A stretch of DNA of 64,000 nt from Mesaphorura yosii (Eukaryota > Arthropoda > Collembola > Poduromorpha > Tullbergiidae): contig WIXG01000234.1 in assembly GCA_009869945.1 (NCBI GenBank), positions 61,221 to 125,220 on the forward strand, read 5' to 3'. This document shows, in pieces, positions 40,201 to 53,300 of this stretch; position 1 is the stretch's first letter; each line of letters opens with the position of its first letter. Under the pieces are notes generated by a model. That model did no database searches. It saw only the letters and a program-made list of their open reading frames with translations, and was not told the DNA's origin. The position numbers and the translations under genes were made by a program.

Positions 40201-43200
40201 CTTTTGGATTTAATCGAGGTCATCAGGAGAAGCCATTTTCCTGCTGATTTGCATTCGGCAGTTGAATTTAGGCGAAAGTGTCAAAATTTATTGTCCTGAT
40301 CCTAATTCAAGTTACAACAACCTCCCAGCAGATGATGGACCAGTGATCAAAGATAAAGAGGAAGATTATTCGTTACAGCAAGCCCGCGAGTGACGAGATC
40401 GGGCCACGAATTAAGCATGGTAACAAAGTTGATGAGGAGATCAGAAAGTCGAACTATATTTTACTGATGCCACATTCGATCCGCGCCGAATCCTTTTGTC
40501 CCATCATGAAAACGAATATTGAGTATTCATAAACCCAAAACGCCAAGTACTTCCAAGAAAGAAACGAAATTATTGCGGAAAATGGGAAGGGAAATGCTCA
40601 AAGAAGAAACAATTCATTCAAATTCTTGAAAATGCGTGTAATCCGACCCATGATTAAAGACTAAAAGGGTTTATATTCCGCATTTGCATTGTGAATTTTG
40701 TGAATAGTCGACTAGTCCCTCGCCATATCTTCTCCATCGTCATGCCCTGCCTTGCATAAACAACAAATTGGAATTCTCCGAGAAATTAATATCCTCGAGG
40801 CTTTTCATATCCATATTGTCTCAGCAGACATGAAACATGAAATGAAACATAATCTCTCGACTTTGATCTCCTTCGAAAATGCTCCGCAAACTCTCATTGT
40901 ATTTGCATTCATTTGGAGTTTGGCTGTTGTATTTTGAATCAAAAATTGATTCTTTCTACTTTCACGAAGTTTTTTTGCTGCGAGGCGAACGATGATGAGA
41001 ATTTTTAAATAAGAAACTTGAGCCCGAGCCTGCCACGTTCACGTCAATCTTTCACCGAAGCCTTCAATCTAAATCTTTACCCATTTTTCAAACAAAGCAA
41101 ACAAGCATCGATTTGCTTGGCTCACCGCTCACACGAATCTAATGGTCATTTCCTGAAATCACACAGGAATCCAAGCCGATTGTCCAGCTGAACACTGTAA
41201 TGGCAGAAGATAAAGTAGTTTGGTCTTCCAAATTGTGACTAGGCACGCCAAGTGATTTGTTGTCTCGCTTCTGCTTTCGGTTTTCTGCATAGATTTGTTT
41301 CCAGTTTCCACCAATCGCTGAAATAAGTGGATCTAAATGAGGCTAATCGATAATGGACGTCCAATTAACTCCTAGCCTGGCCCCTAATGAGGGCAATTCC
41401 GTTCCCTGAACGTACAATACAAACAGCGTCTGTTGTCAGATTAAGATTTGTGCCTTTCTTCTAACCACAGGTAGGTTTTAGGTTTTTAGTTTAGGAGTTT
41501 TCATTCCGTATTGTACATTTTCGCCTACCTTCTAGCTACTGCATGAGTGGTATTACGAAGAGTGAAAGTCCAGACTCTACTTCCGCTGGCAGGAGAGCAT
41601 AAGAAACAGAGCCGGCTTCAGTGTTCAATCCAGTTTTGAGCGTGAAGTCGATCTGTAAACATATCAGCAAGTTTGGACGTGGGTTCCCGGTTCCCAGCGC
41701 GGTGTTTTTGTCTTATTCTCTTCAAGTAGCTGCTGTTTCGAAAACATCGCTACAAGACGACAGCATTCATCTGAGGTATTAAAGGCAGAAAGGAAAATCC
41801 ACGGATCACGAGCAATCTTCTGTGGAAAGGACCAATAATTGAAAGTAAGCTCATAACTCGTGCTAGCGCTTTCAATTGCGTAATGTTAAACCAGCGGCCT
41901 GTGCATTAAAAAGGGCAGACACGAAGGACCATGAAATCAATTACGAAAAGCGGCATTCAAGTGTCCTAGAGAGAGTGAGAATGAGATTCATTTACTATGT
42001 AGATTATAATCATGAGAGCAGGAAACATAAAGGAACTCAACAAAGGTATACGGACAACGCAGAGACGAAGAACCGAGGACCTTCGCTATTCTTGTATTTA
42101 CTCATGTTAACACGAATAGAAATTCAAGAATGTTCACCCGAAAAGAAAGCAAATATTTGTAAGAATATGTGTAAGGAACCCAAGCATAAGAAATTCTTTG
42201 CGAAATGAAGTCATGGATCTGAGATTTTTGTCAACTGAAATAATCAAGTTCCATTTTACGTTATAATTAATTCTGTAACAGGTAAACATTCGGCAGTATT
42301 TCACGAGTTCGTGTCATCGTTCCTTGGTTTTTTTCTAACTCACAAATCGGAATAAGAGAATGTGAATGCTAATGCAATCCGCCCACAGTGAGCGAGTCAT
42401 GAGCGTTTCAAATGTCATCTTGTCATCCATGATTGTGATGTATAATGTATTTTCCCGTTAAGAGTTACGGTGTCGTCCTCGTCTTGTGCTCATGCCTCTC
42501 GTTCATGTTCATGACTTTCATTTTATTTGTTTCTTTCTCCATTCCGAAATTGAGTGACATGTGAATTATGTTCATTCTGACATTTATCGCCGAGCAACCA
42601 GTAAACAGGGCAGAGAGCAGTCGCGGTTTCCTGCCTGTGTTGGTGTTATTCTTGATGTGATGTATGTTTGATCCATCATTTATCATTCCACCGCCGCCTT
42701 GAGCTCGTGTTGCCGTATTTGTACTCTCAATTCAACCATACGTATCACGCAGGAAAACCGACGTGTTGCTGCTGCAAATTTTTCATGCTACTCGTATTTA
42801 TTGACTGTCATTTATTTCCGCACTTTCCATTGCATACTGGAAAGAAAGTTTGAAGCACAGCAAGCTTTCTAATAGGCCGATTTATTTTCTCCAATTCCGT
42901 TCGCGCGCTGCACTGTGCAACAAATTCGGTCGTAAATATTCCATTTTGAGCCGAGAATCGTCTTGACATGAGACCATAACCAACGGGCAGACGACTGAGG
43001 CACGGGCACCGGTGGCACCTGCCATGATAAAGCAAATGTCACTAGAGTAGTCATTTCGCATGAATCATGCTGACAACCATCGCACCATTTCCATGTGTCA
43101 CCCAGCTCCGCGTCCACGTATGCGTCCGAATCCGGTGTCTTGTTTCGCATTTCGTCGTGGCGTGGTCTGCATATTTTATGGAACGAAGAATGAAATTGCT

Positions 43201-46200
43201 CGCATCGTATCGCTTTTCGCTTGCCTGGCGACGCAACAACATTTGAATGTCAGTGTTGGCGTCGCTGTGTAGCGGGGCGAGCTTGTCTCAAAGATAGACC
43301 ACGATTTCACAATTTTTGCGCGAAAATGAGATACTGGACAAAGGCAATCTTAGAGATATGATGAAATGAACAGAATAAATGTCACATCAAGAAACAACGT
43401 AAGCGAATTATACTAAACGAGAATCGGTTTTGTTTCTAGCAGCATTCGAGCGTTATTCTTGAGTGAGACATTCCACGAGCCACGAGATTTTATGTTGGAC
43501 ACTTTCCACACTCGAGCGAAGAGACAAAAACTCGCACAAACATAACTTTCTTCTCTTTGCTTATAATAAATTTATTCAAATGTCAACCTTCTTGTTTCTA
43601 TTTCCGATAGCGCCTGCCTTTGTTCTTGTGTACTCGCGCGCGGTGTGAAAGGAAAGAGTAATAAATTCATTAACCAGACAAGCCCGGGACGCGCATGGCG
43701 TGCGCGGCGATGCTTCGCAAATTGCATTTCCTGATTCGTTTAAACTGGGCGTAAGAGATACGAGCCGAGTTTCCGTTGCCAATATTCGTAATGAACACGA
43801 GAGGTCGGCCACGCTTGTTGATGGCAATGACAATGGTTTGTGCTGTGGTGAAAGTCATGGCAGGGCACAGCACAGCACAACATCGAGATGCAATAATGCA
43901 CGGGCTCGTGGGAATTTTATGGGGTCATTAATAAAAGGGAAGCAGTGATCAGGACCGTACTCGAGAGCGCGCAGCGACGATGATGAAGCAGGAATAGAAA
44001 CACAAAGGACCGGAGAGAAAACACGACAATTTCATTCGAGTATCCAACCACAACAATGTATCATAGCATGAATAGCGTGGATCTGTGTACGAAACGATTC
44101 TAATCAAGTCCTGCCACGATTTCCTCTTTTCTCGGCAATGCGAGCGCTTAAGCGAGTGCGACAGGAACAAATCAAGCTTTCTCTCGTGCGTTTGCATTTG
44201 CAATGGCGATGGCATGAGAAAAAGAGGCGTCTTCAACCTGGCGTGGCGTGGCAGTGGCATGCACAAGAACACGATTACAAAAGTTGTTTTGTCTTAACAA
44301 AAGTTTCTTTATTTATTCATAATAAAGAAACACACTGGTAAGGTAAACAAGTGCCGGTGCGATACGAAGCCAGTCTCGGATGTAATTCACGGCTATGACT
44401 GTGGCCACCACTGACCCACATAATACGATACGACGTGTAAACCAATACGCACACGCCGAGCCAAAGGCCGCGCACGGTACCCAATAATTGATGGGAATTA
44501 CAGCGTGTGGCTTTCTCTATCCAATTTATACGACGTACCGACTCGACTCAAGGTCCCTTCTAACCAAATAAGAAATTAAGAAAATCTTTTATGAGCCATT
44601 TTCTTGCTTGTGCTTATGCTTTCCTGCCTTATGAAAAAGGTCAGAGTTAATTACACGGTCGATTTGGAATAAAACACCGTTTATCGCCTCGCCTTTTGTT
44701 GTGTCCTGCCCTGCTGTGCACGTGCAGTTGGGAAAGTAAACGAAACCTCAGCCTTGTAAATTATGAACATAAATGCCAGCGCTTGACTTTGACTAGCTTA
44801 CCGAAGGCAATAAAATCTTGAATAAATGTCTTAATTCGTCTAATCTGTAATAATATTGTGTCGCAATCGTAATTGTGGCAGGCGGTGGATCAAACTGTGT
44901 TACTGTAATTATTTAAGCCAATCACGCTCCAGTAGAATTCCTACAGTAATCAATCAATGAATGAAATTGTGAAATCGAAATGAAAGAAAGCAGAACAACA
45001 AAAGTCGCTTAAATTCTCCCAAAGGCCTGGATTGTTGTGTTGTGTTGTCGATTTCATTAAAGTTCATTGATTGGAAATTGCAAGACCCACAGGCTCGACA
45101 GACAAAATGTCACGACGAAACGCTGAACTCTTCCATCAACACCGCAAAAGGCAAAGAAACTTCACGTCTCACGTGTGACGTGTAAAGGCCGCAAATTTTA
45201 ATGAAACTTGAACTTTTCCAAATGCATTGAAGTGTTTTTCTTGTAAAACGTCATTTTGCATTATAATTCTTGTCTTGTTTTGAGCTTGACTTTCTCCTGC
45301 GCTGAGTTTCGCATGCGTCCGGTTCGTTTCTCATTTCACTAATGCAATTGTCACAACCCATTCATGTTTACCTTCCAATTCCAAGTTCTTAAGCTTGAGC
45401 TCGAGCGCCAGCACTAGCTACCAGTTTGTCTCAAGTGTTTTATCGGATAGATCAAAAACGAGCCGGTAATGTATTATTTTGTGGTGCAGCCCAATACCAT
45501 GCAGTGTGGGCCGGCGTGGTTCTTTGATACGCGTAGTGTTAATAATGAGAGAAGGCGCTCCGAATTCAATTAATCAAGGCGCCTTTCTTTCCTTGTTTGC
45601 TATTCTATTTGCTGAGTTTAATTTAAGTGTGGCGAAGCATGAGAGTGCGAATAGCAAATTCAAATGCGAATAATTTGGACATGCTTCTCATTTTCTCGAA
45701 TTGGGAAGTGGCGCTAGCAAATGAATACCTGCCGTCGCCAATTTACAGCAGAAAGCAACCAGCGCCCGCGACACCGTCGAGAGACCGCTCGGCTCGTCTA
45801 GGCAAAAGAAATGGGAAATTATTATCTTGTTGACTGAGCTATAAAATTTCTTTGCCGTTCGCGTGTTGGCCACTGTGACTAAAGTGACTGTGTCCCTGTC
45901 CTCTGCTTGCACAGCTCCCAGGCCGTAGTTTCATTATGCAGAAGCTGGAGTTGACCGAAACACGCAACGCAACATGCAATGTGTGCCCCATAATAATACT
46001 AATGGTCCGTGTCCGTGTCTGTGAGCCGTCCTATTTTGGCATTTTGGCATGAGTAAGCAAAAGCGAAGTGAAACTTAAAATGGCAATGGCAAATGGCAAG
46101 AGCAGCGTTAAGACTAATGCCTTTACATTTTGCGCGTACACAATCAATAATTTCCAATGTGCCCTCGTTTGCGTTTAGTTTATGAATATGCCTGCTTTCA

Positions 46201-47370
46201 CTTTTCTAAAACACGTCCACAATTCACGTTCACGTTGTTGTGTGCGTATTTCAGGTCGAGAGTCGCAGACGAACGAGGCAAGCCACAGGCTGTTGTGTTG
46301 CTGGTGAATGGCAGCGTATAAATTATTCTAACAAGCCACCACTACACAAATGCTTCGTTCAGAGTTCGTTTGACTGGGAACCAGTCTATTGTCAGCAAGT
46401 TAGCGGGATAGACTCGACCGTGAAGTGAACTGCACGTCGCCAACAAAGAGAGTGAGGCTCATCGTTCATCATTGAGACTGACATCAGCGACCCAAAGACG
46501 ACGTGGTGGTGACAGTCCGACCGACCCAATTCACTTTCAATTAGTTTAAAGTGCCCCCATTTGGACCAACGACAAAACGACGACAATCAACAATAAATTG
46601 CTGGTTCAATCAGTCTGGATATTGGACTCGGACGGAAGTACAATAAAATTCGTCAAAACAAAATTATTAATTCAAGTTGATTCCGACACTGAATTCTTGA
46701 TTCTGTCTTGAGTGTTGAGACCGAGCATCTTAATCCAAGTAAATAGTGACCAAGTTCTGTTCTGGCTGAGAGCAAGACGCAGTAGAAACCTTTGGATTAC
46801 TGGTTTTGGATTCAGGATTCAGACTGCGTGCAGTGCTGTTGAGTGGGCGCCAAGTGAGCAAGCTTTCCCCATTTTCCCCGTGTCAATGCAGCAATTTCCA
46901 AATTGGTCCCAGAATTAAAATGTAGACTTTCCTGTGAATACTCAGTTACTGACGGACTTGGTGAGCAAGTTTATATGAGAAGCGTAAAGCGTTTAGTGAA
47001 ATTGGTTGTGAAAGTTGGTAGATTGCATCAGCATCCCTTTTAATGGAATTACTCTCTTTGTACGGGTTTTGACTTGACGCAGCATGCAAACACCTATCTG
47101 CTAATTTAGTCGCATCTCATCTGGAACTGGAAAAGAAGTTCAAAAGAGCAGAGAGCCGGAAAAGTGAAAGAAATGAAACTTGTTCATTCCAATCAGGTGA
47201 ATCAAGAAAGCACTTTTTTGTGAGTATCAACGTGTATGCGTGTTTGTTGGTGTTGTGTGAATCACGACATCAACAAATAACGTACACGGACTCTTCACGG
47301 CATATCCTTTTCAACTTGACTCTTATTCAAAGAAGCAACTTTTCCTTCGCAGCCTGCAGTTCAATGTGTA
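40201..47370. other. 7-kb region without a supported gene
   Basis: Both strands carry only short frames without splice support or recognisable motifs. Imperfect ATGGC/CATTGCC-type runs are scattered through it. The right part (from about 46.3 kb) likely includes promoter and 5'UTR of the EF-hand gene; a TATAAAT at 46317-46323 is a possible core promoter, but no initiator is at standard spacing. Confidence 0.35.
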
Positions 47371-50300
47371 ATGTCTTTAGAACAAACTTTTACTCAAAAG
47401 TTAAACCTCGAGCCTGAAGTTTCGTCTTCATCGACTTCAACACAGAGCGGAAGTGATCATCATCAGCATTCGAATCAGCACATCGGGGCTCAGCGAACTA
47501 ATTCTGGTGGTGCTGCAGGCGGAGGCGTTGGAGGAGGAGGTTCGGTTGCTGCCGCTGCTGCGGTCATAAATTTCAAAAATTCGAATGGTAGTAATTCAAA
47601 TTCATTGCACCATCTCGCACCAGCACGAGCACATCCCGTAGCATTCTCGCCCGGTTCCCATCCGAGCAACCTCAATAGCACTAGTGAGAGCCATAAAACC
47701 CGAACCTGCGGCGGCGGTGGGAGTGTGAGCAGTCCCATTAACAGCTTGTCACCATCACCAGGAAGCCCCAAGTCTAGCTTTAGTAACCGAACTCGTTTCT
47801 CATCAGGCACGACGACAACGAGCAGCAGCAGCACCGGCATCGCAACTGCGACCAATACAACAGCGCCAGCGCGGCCAGCGGGCTCCGTGCAGTTTGCTTC
47901 GATCGTGCAGGCAGCGGCGGTGGACGGAAAGAGAAATGGCAGCAGTAGCACCGGAGTCGGGTCTGGAGCATCAGAAAAGCGTAGCCGTAGTCGCAGCTCT
48001 TCACCCTCGACCCCTGTAGACCGCGCGCACTCCGTTAAGCTTACCAGGAAGATTTTCAATAACTGGCGATCTGCATGTGGGAAGACGAAGGACAAAACCA
48101 AAGATTTCATTCGGAGATGGAAAACTCTGCCTGAGAATCACCCTGACTTTGAGAACGCAGTTGCCGCAGCTCAGGAACAGAATCAGCATTCCAGTAGCAG
48201 TAGCAGTGCACGAAATCGTAACCCAAGCATCTTCATGTCGTCGGACGGCGGCAGTAAACTTAGGAACTTAGTCAAGAAACAGTCTGAGATTGAAATGGCG
48301 CGTGCGGGCTCCATCGATCACCACGAGGACCCGGGAGGGTGTTCCGGCGTGGCATCGTTTTCACAGCCAAAATCGTCTGCCGGATGGTCAGTCCACGTGT
48401 GGGGTAAGTCCAATTCGTCCGTATGCGTTTATAAGGTTTTGAGCTGGTGTGGTCGTCTAAGATAAGACACTCCTCATTGTTAGTCAACGTCTGGGCAGAG
48501 AATTGAACATGTCATCTTAATCTAAAATGCATTGTCAGATTCCCTTCGTGTCCATTCTCCATTTGTTGAAACACTTTTATGTTTGTGCGTTTTGAGTTCG
48601 TTTCTGTGAACATAGAGCACTCTCAGTTTTAAGCCTTTCTCCGTCCATTCTTAAGACGGAGTAAAAGGCCCGGACGAGCCTGAGAATTGGCGAATGTTCC
48701 TTGAGTGGATAACAATTTTATTTTGTTGTCAAAATACTAAAACACCGAAAATTCGCACTTTGTACGCGTGAAACTGGAGCAAGCGAGAATGAATGAACAC
48801 GTGCGTGTCCGTGTATCAACTTTCTTTGGTTCCCATTAGGACTTTCCACTTTTAGGACCGGTCAAGTCTTTTCTCATCCTCTCCTAGATTCGGTATTCTC
48901 ACAAGAGCAAGAAGCAGAATTCGCATTCTGGGTCTGTAAGATGAAGACGATGATGATGAAATAGATTGATTCTTGTATTCCTCGCTTGTGTATACAAAAC
49001 TTGGTTCTCTCATTTCTCGCATTACATTGCATTGAATTCCTTTCCCGATGTGTTATCCAACTATTTTTCAATAATGTAATTCAGTGCGTGCAGTGGTCAA
49101 GCAACCAAGTCAAGGCAAGCAATACAATTGTGGGCTGGCTGGAATGAAGAAGATTCCTGTTCTGTCACTTTATTTCCTTTCTCTTTTCTCTCACCATTCG
49201 CGTTCGCATCTTCATTCCTATCCTGTTGACTGAATCCTTTTCTCCCTTCGTCCGATCTTTGGCTTTAGCTTCTCTTCCTCTTTTCCGGACTCTGCACAAT
49301 TCATTTATAATGCAATTGTGACGGCAATGGCAATAGGCAGTTTCCATTTCTTTCGAATACTTTGCTCGCTCTTATTCCTCCTGCCCGCATTTCGTAGTAT
49401 TTGTTTTGTGCAGTCGCATGGAAAAGCGGAATAATGAAAATATGACTACGGCGGGTGGCCGGAATAAGCAAAAGGCAAGCAGCAATTGCACAACTGAACA
49501 ATGGATTTATTCAAGTTTGCGCACAAGGGCCGGCCAGCCACGTCACAAGAAACCGCATCCGAACGCTATTACGATTTTATTGCCTTTCTCTTTGATTGAA
49601 TAGACTCGGACTGTTTACATACGGTAGAAGTTCGTTCCTGCTTGTTATTGTTGTTGGTGTTATTGTGCTCGCGCACTTGAAACCGGCAAACGAACAGTGT
49701 CAATAATAAATATCTGAGTTGTATTTTGCTGTGCGCGTGGAAATCACATCACAAAGACTTCAGCTCGCTGTGTAAACAGAAAATTGGGCAGTCCACAGTC
49801 GGCTCTCGAGATGAAATGAGCCTGTTGAGTGGAAGTAAAATGAACAATGAAGCCGGACAGTAATTGCCTGTCGTCATTACGGCGACGGCAATGGCGATGG
49901 CGAGATCTAAAATCATAATGGCATATGCTGAGGTCCATTATTGTTACAGCTCACACAGGCACACTGGCAATGCACTTGAGCCTGAGTGGATGAAGAAGCA
50001 ACGTAAAGCAAAGCGGTCGCAGTGGACGGAAAACGAAGCAAAGGACATAAATATCAAGCTTCAGCAGCAGCATTCCTAAATGATTGATACACTTTTTTAT
50101 GCCCATAAGATCTCAGCTTACATTTATTATTGGATTTCCCCTTTTATATTATTTATGCCTTGGTTTTCACTTTCACCATTCACCTGGACATGATTTCGGA
50201 ACGTGGCGCTGCGCTGCGTGATTGTGATTTCGCTGGCTAACTGCTCAGTCACGTTATGCTTTTCCTCCTTTCGAATTTATGACACGCGTGCCATGGTTTA

Positions 50301-53300
50301 TTAAGTGAGCACGGGCACCGACGCAGAAGGCAGGTAGCGCAAGCAAGGGCACAGTTCATGCATCATGAATACTGCATGGATGGAATCTCTTGTTCTCCTT
50401 CCTCCTGCGTTTCTTGCCATGTTGCTCCCCAAAGATTTCTTTTTACAATACACTTGAGGCATAATAATAATATTTTGCCAAGTCACATCACTGCCGAGCA
50501 CTGGAGAAGGTTTAAAAGGAAAAGATGGAAATATAATGGGGCAATACTGCAGCTAAAGTACAAGCGCCTTTTGTACTAGTAGTTCAGGTTTCGAGAGAAA
50601 TGGGTTGTTTTCATTCTACACTTATTACCTCAGTCCTTAGTCCGGTGTAACCGGCTCAGTTCCGTCTATCGGCTTTCAGCTTTCGGCTTTCGACTGTGGA
50701 CCTCGAAATTGGACGATTTCGCAGTACAGAATTCTTCGTCGTGAGTACATTCCGCATTATTGTATTTATTGCGTATTGCCTACCTGGCTGGTTGGCTGCA
50801 AATACCAGACAGATAATGCAAATTCATCTTCTTCTATCTTAACGTCCCATCTTAATTAATTGTAAGAGAAAGAGACATATTAATCCATGCCTATCCCATT
50901 TCTTGTCATTTGCAGAGAAAGAAGTCAAAAAATAATTAGAGCATGATGAATCTACATTATTGGGAACAAAGGTTGGAGAAATTAGAATTCGGATGCGGCA
51001 TTGTGTACTTGACAATCTTCTCAGATGGATTTAGCAGAGTTCCACTCTTTTCTCAGAGCATTTTTACATGTATTTTTGTTTGTATACGAAAATGCGAAAA
51101 CACTTGAAACCAGATGCTGAGCCCTATTGAATGAATTTTCGCGTCTGAAGTCTGGTTTTGACTGGCAATAGGCCACATTTGCGGTACGCATTGCACTCAG
51201 TTCCCCATGAATTGTTGACTTAATTAGTCATGAGGAGGCTTAGCAAACTTCGGGACACGCACATGGAAGAGTTCAACTAATTAAGAAAATGTTTATGAGA
51301 GTACGTAAGACGGGAATTGAGCCTATTTCGCATTTCAACACTTGAAAGTTTTGCTAAGACGCTTTTCTGTGGATAGAAATTAATGACACTTGTATGGTTG
51401 GTATGTTTCACACGAAAATGGTTCACATCTCCTACGCTCCGATTTTGCTGATCATGATTCCAAGGTTTTAGAAATGTGGAGTAACCCAATTTCTTTAAAA
51501 AGATTGAACTTCATGTTCTCCATTTAGACTCAGCTTTCATGCCCAATCAGAGTAAAGAGCCATGCAAGACTGAAATCTCTGCGAAAGCGGAATTTACTAA
51601 GCCTCGGGTCACCGGACGTCATAGACTCATTAGTAATCATATCGCATCTCCCGAAAGTACCGGCCAGATCCACAAACACATAAAAGATAGAGGCCTCCAA
51701 TCGCTAAAATTACTGCGAAGCTTTGCTGTAAGAACATTTGTTTCAACTTGTATTACGTTCGAGTAAATGTGGTTTCTACGTCGAAAACAAAATATTGCAA
51801 AAAGGGTTTATGGCAGAGAAGTTAATCTTCGCCGTCTTCCGTTTTGAGTCTATGTTAGCTGTAATTATGATTATGACTTTACTATTTTCAGCCACTTGGG
51901 TGCAGCGCGGTTCCGAAGAGGATCTCGACGCGGAAGCTCAACCGGAAGGCCGCGAGTACCTCTCGGAATTCCAGAAAGTCAAGTTGACCCATTTCTTCCG
52001 CCATGTTCTGGATATGAATCATGACGATGTAATATCAGCGGAGGATTTCGTGGCTTTAAATCAGGTATAAACTCTTTCACTTCGACTTCGCAACGCGAGC
52101 AAGGCAAGACATCTGCGGGTGCCGTGCGTGGCTGCTGGAAGTGGGAACTCGTTGTATGACAAGTTTAAGCACATGTAGCGTATTACACAGCGAATTGTTG
52201 TAGTTCCGGATCAACGACACATGGAACAAGGCAGTCTCAGTGCATATGGCGGCGGGTGGAATGACGATCATTTGCACCGTACCATGAGCACTGGCTTACG
52301 ATTTACGAGAAAGTTTTATTATTTTTCTTGGCATGGCATGCTTTTCATCACGATCACGAAGAAAGTCAGCATCTTAAATCCGATCGCACCGCGTGCGTGC
52401 TGGTGTCACACTCGTTGTTAAAGTTGACTTGTACGCGTGCCACACAATGAGCCATTTGTGGAGAAATCATTTTTCTACACAACTTCATGGCACGGCTCTG
52501 AAACTTTTGCTTTCAATAATATCTGACCAATTTCTTAGCACTGCTAACGTACACTTCCAAAATTGCGCAAGAAACGCGACGAGCACATGCAGGATGCAAG
52601 ACAAGGCGAGTCCCATCAGGTAACACGTGTCCATGAAGTGTAGCCCAGCGCAAGGCCAAATTCTGCGTACATTCCATTATTTCGTCAGTTAGCACTGTAC
52701 ACTCTCCGCAAATGAATGCAATGTTTGTTTCTTATTTGATTTATTGACCTTCCACTCCTTCCATTGTTACTTGTTAAGAAGAATTCCCGGTCCCAGGCGA
52801 TGCCCAATCCGTCTGTCCTGTCTGGTCATTACCTGGTAGTATCATTCATATTTTCTTCTGCAAATTAAAAGCCAGAGCCAGTTATTCCAGGAATAATTGG
52901 AATTCCCATTCAAGGAGCTTCAAGCCAATTTAATAGGCACGCTGAATTTCAACAAGGTCGTGGCCGTGGTCACATATCATCTGCGCTAGAAGCTGGTTAA
53001 ACGTTAAACTTTTGCAATATGCAAATCTTGCACTCAGCAAGCCTGGTGCGATGCGTAGAAATATTCGCACCCGCTCGATGACAAAAGTTTTCCCATAAAA
53101 GTGAAGCTTAGGAGTTTTATGACAGCATGATGCTCGTGGGACAATTAGTCTTGCGAATGCCCGCTATTCTCAGCTCCGCTGTGTGTCTACCATATTAATT
53201 CGCTTCTGTTTCTTCTTCGTAGAGAATCCGTCACTACATTGAGTGGTCATCCGAGTGCATTGAATTCCACATCCTGAAGGAGGTTCACTCCGGATTTCTT

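Noticed and set aside
41876..42208. 110-codon plus-strand frame in the 40-47 kb gap
   Set aside because: Basic, low-information composition, no conserved motif and no splice signals; consistent with a chance frame in AT-rich DNA.
46317..46323. TATAAAT as promoter of the EF-hand gene
   Set aside because: The nearest initiator-like TCAGAG is about 42 bases downstream, outside normal spacing, and no exon chain from there to 47371 could be shown.
47490..48110. Long minus-strand frame rich in Leu, Val and Pro opposite the EF-hand gene
   Set aside because: It is the mirror of the Ser/Gly/Ala-rich repeats of the first coding exon; repetitive codons on one strand keep the other open.
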